Below are positions 6,909-10,331 of a stretch of 10,331 bases of DNA, piece after piece. Made by a program: the position numbers and the translations under genes. This DNA is from Xanthobacteraceae bacterium (GTDB taxonomy: Bacteria > Pseudomonadota > Alphaproteobacteria > Rhizobiales > Xanthobacteraceae), in NCBI GenBank assembly GCA_030043175.1, contig JASHYD010000887.1:1-10331 (forward strand). Reading direction: 5' to 3'. The notes under the pieces are model-generated. The model saw only the letters and a list, made by a program, of their open reading frames with translations. It was not told the DNA's origin and did no database searches. The stretch's first letter is position 1, and every line of letters starts with the position of its first letter.

Positions 6909-7153
6909 ATGCCCGTGATCTACGCCTTTCGCAAGCAACGTCGATGCCGTCATGAGTTGTGGCCCAATTTGGCCGAAGCGGTTCGCATTGCCGGCACTTA
7001 TGCGGGCCGCATTCTCAAAGGGAGAAAGCCGCTGACCTGCCGGTGCAGCGGTCCACGCGCATTGAGACGGTCACCAACCTCAAGACCGCCAAGGCGCTCG
7101 GCCTCACTGTGCCGCAGACACCGCTCGCACTCGCCGATGAGGTGACGGAATAA
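6909..7153 (+). pseudogene. C-terminal remnant of a PF04392-type ABC transporter substrate-binding protein, multiply frameshifted
   Basis: Four short blocks in three different frames line up, in order, with the end of the 'ABC transporter substrate binding protein' family (PF04392). These blocks are PVIYAFR (from about 6912), MSCGP (from 6952), NLAEAVRIAGTYAGRILKG (about 6964-7020) and ADLPVQRSTRIETVTN then LKTAKALGLTVPQTPLALADEVTE (about 7033-7150), ending in TAA at 7151-7153. The typical family ending has 'YAGRILKGEKPADLPV' and 'LKTAKALGLTVP', which is why I am confident. The frame steps need at least three small indels. Two of them can be explained by single-base losses, just after the MSCGP block and near 7031. 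The N-terminal three quarters of a normal protein of about 320 residues is not recognisable upstream. The gene is dead. Confidence 0.82.
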
Positions 7154-7798
7154 TTTTCCGGCGAAGCTCAAAAGGTTGCAGCGCCAGCGCTTGCAACTCG
7201 CCATTTGGCCGAGCGCCGCCGCCGGCTACTCCGTTACCTCTGCGGCAGCTTTCGCCAGCTGCGGACAAAGAGTAGGTTGACGTCGTGGCTGAGGTGGGCC
7301 AAGAGCCGCCATCGGCTGCTGCCATGCGTGGCGATGGCCGTCCTTTGGGTTGTTGGTGTTGATGAGGTCAGCGCGAACTCTCTCCCATATAGATATTAAG
7401 GGCGTCCATGACGAGCACAGCGATTTTCGCGATCCATCCCCTCGATTCCAGACGTCGGCAAGGAATGTTCGCCTATGTGCCAACACACAAGACCCGATAC
7501 GTTGCCCCTCGCCGCGACAACCGGAACGCGCCGTTTACCGTTAGCAGTGGCACATTGCCTTCGCAGGCGAAAAATGATCGGCAATGAGCGCGCCGCCACG
7601 TACCGACCTGTTCGACCCGCCCCGCGGTCGTGAACGGCGTTGCGGAATTGGCGTTCGCTGCCGCCAGTCCTTGCATCGAACGGTCAGGGTTGTACGATCG
7701 GAGTCCTACGCCGTCTCATCGGCGTGTGCACGCGCCTGCGGTTACCAAGTTCTTGGTTGGCCTTTTATTTGGCCCGAAACATCGGAGAGGATCGACCC
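7154..7798. other. Intergenic region upstream of the LRR gene
   Basis: No convincing gene is seen. Short frames occur on both strands without family resemblance. A possible promoter for the downstream gene is TTGCAT (7671-7676) and TACGAT (7693-7698) with a 16-bp spacer, about 100 bases before the start codon. It is a weak match. Confidence 0.35.
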
Positions 7799-8794
7799 AT
7801 GACGCGAAGACTGGTTTTGGCTGCCCGCGTCTGTTCGGTCGTTCTGCTGGGAGGGATTGCCCTGGCAAGTATCGCACTTCCGTTGTGGAACACCTTTGAG
7901 AAACGCGCAGGAGAAGTCGACGAACGCACAGGAGAGCTCGCTTTGCAAAAGCTCGGTGCGACCTTTAGCGAGGCGAAATCCGGCGGGCTCATGGTGGAAA
8001 TGCCAACACAAATATCTGATGACACTCTGATAAAGGAAGGGCCTCATCTCGAAAAGCTCAATATTGCACACCTTTTTCTTCCCCATTCGAAATTCACGAG
8101 CTTGGAGCCGCTGAAAGGACTGACAAATCTCAGCTCGCTCGATCTGAGCGACGCTATCGGCGTCACGAGCTTGGAGCCGCTGAAAGGGCTGACAAATCTC
8201 AGCTCGCTCGATCTCAGCTACGCCACCGGCGTTACCAGCTTGGAGCCGCTGAAAGGACTGACAAATCTCAGCTCGCTCAATCTCCGCAACGCCACCGGCA
8301 TCACAAGCTTGGAGCCGCTAAAACAGCTGACAGAGCTCAGCAGCCTCAATCTCAACAGCGCCACCGGCATCACGAGCTTGGAGCCGCTGAAGGGACTGAC
8401 AAATCTTAGCTGGCTCGATCTCACCAACGCCACCGGCATCACGAGCTTGGAGCCGCTTGAAGAGCTGACAAAGCTCAGCAGCCTCAATCTCAACAGCGCC
8501 ACCGGCATCACGAGCTTGGAGCCGCTGAAAGGACTGACAAATCTCAGCTCGCTCGATTTGAGCGACGCTATCGGCATCACGAGCTTGGAGCCGTTGAAAG
8601 GGCTGACGAAGCTTAACTCGCTCACCCTCATCAACGTCACCGGCATCACGAGCTTGGAGCCGCTGAAGGGGCTGACAAATCTCAGTAAGCTCTATCTCAA
8701 CGACGCCAAGGGCATCACGAGCCTAGAGCCGCTGAAAGAGCTCGGAGTTCAAATTTATGGCGCGTCCGACGCACTCATGGCCACCATGAATTAA
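7799..8794 (+). CDS. Leucine-rich-repeat protein, membrane-anchored or secreted
   Basis: The product has 331 residues. Residues 3-29 (basic RR then LVLAARVCSVVLLGG and ALASIALPLW) form a signal peptide or single membrane anchor with the rest outside the cytoplasm. Residues 31-99 form a linker and cap that includes one degenerate repeat (around LEKLNIAHLFL). Residues 100-306 are nine full 23-residue leucine-rich repeats of the form TSLEPLKGLTNLSSLDLSDA plus a short turn, and residues 307-320 are a partial tenth. The pattern is close to the internalin-like 22-residue class. Such domains form curved solenoids for protein binding, so a surface or periplasmic recognition role is likely, but the partner is unknown. 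The start ATG follows GGAGAGG (7784-7790) by eight bases. An in-frame extension to 7640 lacks a ribosome-binding site and would place residues before the signal sequence. There are no operon partners. The coding DNA is less GC-rich than its surroundings because of the repeats. Confidence 0.9.
   Translation: MTRRLVLAARVCSVVLLGGIALASIALPLWNTFEKRAGEVDERTGELALQKLGATFSEAKSGGLMVEMPTQISDDTLIKEGPHLEKLNIAHLFLPHSKFTSLEPLKGLTNLSSLDLSDAIGVTSLEPLKGLTNLSSLDLSYATGVTSLEPLKGLTNLSSLNLRNATGITSLEPLKQLTELSSLNLNSATGITSLEPLKGLTNLSWLDLTNATGITSLEPLEELTKLSSLNLNSATGITSLEPLKGLTNLSSLDLSDAIGITSLEPLKGLTKLNSLTLINVTGITSLEPLKGLTNLSKLYLNDAKGITSLEPLKELGVQIYGASDALMATMN
8096..8716 (+). repeat. Nine tandem 69-bp repeats encoding leucine-rich-repeat units
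   Basis: Nine contiguous 69-bp units follow one another without any length change, and a partial unit reaches about 8758. Units 1 (8096-8164) and 7 (8510-8578) differ at only two of 69 bases. Units 4 (8303-8371) and 6 (8441-8509) share an identical second half. Similarity between non-adjacent units points to duplication of blocks longer than one unit, or to gene conversion, rather than simple unit-by-unit growth. Confidence 0.92.
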
Positions 8795-9407
8795 TTCCTG
8801 AACTGCGCACTTGTGGCGGCAATCCTCGACACGCTTTGCACGCCCAATGAGTGAAATGACTTTGCCCGCCAAAGAGGTTCGCGGTTCACACCGTGCGGAC
8901 CTTAGCAGCACTGCGGTATACCCCAGATTGCTGACGACCTGTCGCGTGGCCCGACGCGGCAGTCTCGGGCCAATTCCGGACTATCGTCGAAACTTTACGA
9001 TCGAAGAAAGTTGATCGAAAGACTTGCCAGTCGGCGCAGGGCAACGTCTTGGGGCGTTTTCGAACTGGCGCATCTAAAGCGTGTATTCCTGGTTGATGTG
9101 TTGACCTTCTCATAGCGCCAACGCTAACTTGTCAACGCGGAGCGCAATACCGATTGCTCGATTTAAGTTGCAGTTCTGTCAGGCGAGGGCGCCGACGTAG
9201 ATTTCATCTCCGAGCTGCCAACGGGACGTGCCGATGTCCTGTGGATTTAAAGGCAGCGTCAGTGCCCACGGCGGGCAAGCCCCCCTGAAATCAAATCAGA
9301 CATGACGTTGGCGAGCGCACGGATTGTGCGCGAGCTTTCTCTGTGGTTTGGGGCATGCCATGAAAATTCAACGACGTCGGGACAACCTATCAATCATGGT
9401 AGCTTGA
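8795..9407. other. Intergenic stretch, nothing recognised
   Basis: Frames of up to about 75 codons occur on both strands (for example 8811-9014 on plus and 8886-9113 on minus) but resemble no family and lack ribosome-binding sites. No hairpin with a T-run was found after the LRR gene. Part of this may be the lost body of the binding-protein gene whose end survives at 9408-9527, but I could not align it. Confidence 0.4.
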
Positions 9408-9527
9408 GAACGTGTCACGGATGCCAAAGCAGACGCGGCTTCGTGCGTCCGCTTCGCGAAATTTATTGCCGACGACACCGAGAAGTGGGCCAAGGTGATC
9501 AAGTTCGCGAACATCAAACCGGAGTAA
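9408..9527 (+). pseudogene. C-terminal remnant of a Bug/TctC-family tripartite tricarboxylate transporter binding protein
   Basis: From 9456 to the TAA at 9525-9527 one frame reads AKFIADDTEKWAKVIKFANI followed by KPE. This is the highly typical ending of Bug (TctC-like) periplasmic binding proteins, in which the last residues are 'F(I/L)..ET.KW.KVIK.ANIKPE'. The same frame is open back to a stop just before 9408, giving about 40 codons that become unlike the family before 9438. A full protein has about 320 residues, so roughly nine tenths of it is missing. No TctA or TctB membrane component is present. It is a gene scrap and not expected to work. Confidence 0.75.
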
Positions 9528-9577
9528 TCGTCACCGAATGATGTTTCATATTTCCGGTTAGGCGGAGGGACTGAGCC

Positions 9578-10255
9578 GTGGACGTTTTTGAAGCGGTCAA
9601 CTCGCGCATCGCCTGCCGCCATTTCCTCGACAAGCCTGTCGATCTGAATACCGTCCGCGAACTGATCAAGGAGGCCGCGCGAGGAGCCTCAAGCAGCAAT
9701 TTGCAGCCTTGGAACGTCTATGCGGTGACTGGCGGGCAGCTGAAGAAGATTAAGCGTCAAGCCGCCGAGGCGATCGAGCAACAGGATTGGCGAACGCTCG
9801 AACCCGAATATCCCGAATATCCGCAAGAGCTGTGGGAGCCCTATCAAAGCCGCAGCTCCGTTTCCAAGGCGCAGCTATACGGTGCTCAGGGCATCAGCCG
9901 AGACGACGCCGGCTCAAGGCTCCAACAAATCAAACGTCAATTCCAGTTTTTAATGCGCCGGTTGGTCTCTTTATCACCATCGATCGCAATCTCGGTCCAG
10001 GTCAGTGGGCAGACCTTGGTGACTATGTCAACGCGCTCGCGTTTCTAGCGCGCGGTTATGGACTGGACACCTGTCCGCAGGTGCTCTGGACACGCATGTA
10101 CAAGATCGTCGGCGCACTGCTGAAATTTCCGCCGGAGGAGATGTTGTACTGCGGTATGGCAATCGAGTTATGGCGATCGCAACCATCCAGTCAACGGCTT
10201 CCGCACGATGCGGGCGGAACTCCACGAATTCTGCAAATTTTACGGCTTCGACTAG
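9578..10255 (+). pseudogene. Nitroreductase family gene broken by two compensating frameshifts
   Basis: Nitroreductases of this family use FMN and NAD(P)H to reduce nitro groups, quinones or similar acceptors. The GTG start follows GGAGGG (9564-9569). The first frame gives SRIACRHF, with the arginines that bind FMN phosphate, then ASSSNLQPW, another flavin-site motif, and reads correctly to KRQFQF. At a run of five T residues (9947-9951) one base appears to be missing. The next part (APVGLFITIDRNLGPGQWADLG, then YGLDTCPQVLWTRM and EEMLYCGMAIE) is one frame away. At 10165-10168 an extra base (GAGT where GGT is expected) brings back the first frame for YGDRNHPVNGFRTMRAELHE and FCKFYGFD, ending at TAG 10253-10255. 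As written, translation would stop at 10048 after 156 residues, without the middle and end of the domain. Apart from these two bases the roughly 225-residue gene looks normal, so either the decay is very recent or the sequence contains two errors. Confidence 0.85.
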
Positions 10256-10322
10256 CTGGTAGTCGTCGGGGTCATTCGACACAAGGCCGGCATTGCCGCA
10301 AGAGTGGCTCGGGAGAAGCGTC

Positions 10323-10331
10323 ATGAAGTTC
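10323..10331 (+). CDS. Probable start of a gene cut by the window edge
   Basis: GGAGAA (10312-10317) lies five bases before an ATG that opens a frame (Met-Lys-Phe) running off the end. It sits about 70 bases after the nitroreductase stop on the same strand, so it could belong to the same transcript. Nothing can be said about the product. Confidence 0.4.

Noticed and set aside
7640..7798. Upstream extension of the LRR gene
   Set aside because: There is no ribosome-binding site at 7640, while GGAGAGG precedes ATG 7799, where a normal signal/anchor sequence begins.
8096..8758. Regular DNA repeats as a CRISPR array or non-coding repeat
   Set aside because: The units are contiguous 69-bp coding repeats with no unique spacers, and they translate cleanly to leucine-rich repeats.

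Overview
The window looks like an accessory, decay-rich stretch of a high-GC alphaproteobacterial chromosome, most probably a Bradyrhizobium-like member of the Rhizobiales. The reasons are a NepR-type anti-sigma factor (a family restricted to Alphaproteobacteria), several unlinked solute-binding proteins, low coding density and many broken genes. This assignment is inferred from gene content, not from a marker gene.

Layout. 249-1148 (+) is a complete dienelactone-hydrolase-family protein. About 1.2 kb with no recognisable gene follows. 2322-2483 (+) is a 53-residue NepR-like anti-sigma factor with neither phyR nor ecfG beside it. 2484-3081 is non-coding as far as can be seen. 3082-3124 is an inverted repeat that could mask the ribosome-binding site of a 46-residue peptide (3133-3273). 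A small winged-helix-like protein (3284-3532) follows it closely. On the minus strand, 3778-5007 is a complete Tat-exported branched-chain-amino-acid-type substrate-binding protein without its permease or ATPase genes. A short protein remnant lies upstream of it. 5520-5780 (-) is a second copy (paralogue) of the small protein at 3284. Its promoter has a -10 box inside a perfect GTGTCC-N6-GGACAC palindrome and is predicted to give a leaderless mRNA. 5816-6908 holds no recognisable gene and contains an AT-rich patch.

6909-7153 (+) is a multiply frameshifted C-terminal remnant of a PF04392-type ABC substrate-binding protein. 7799-8794 (+) is an intact membrane-anchored or secreted leucine-rich-repeat protein with nine 23-residue units encoded by 69-bp tandem DNA repeats. 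9408-9527 (+) is the C-terminal scrap of a Bug/TctC tripartite-tricarboxylate-transporter binding protein. 9578-10255 (+) is a nitroreductase gene with two single-base changes of opposite sign that cancel each other's frame. A new gene probably starts at 10323.

There is no obvious multigene pathway. The apparently functional units are single genes: a hydrolase, a binding protein, an LRR protein and small regulators. Between them are remains of transport and flavoenzyme genes. The points most worth pursuing are the paralogous small-regulator pair with its operator/leaderless promoter, the possible translational hairpin at 3082, the solitary NepR, the homogenised LRR repeats and the compensating frameshifts in the nitroreductase. 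I found no convincing new multi-component system.
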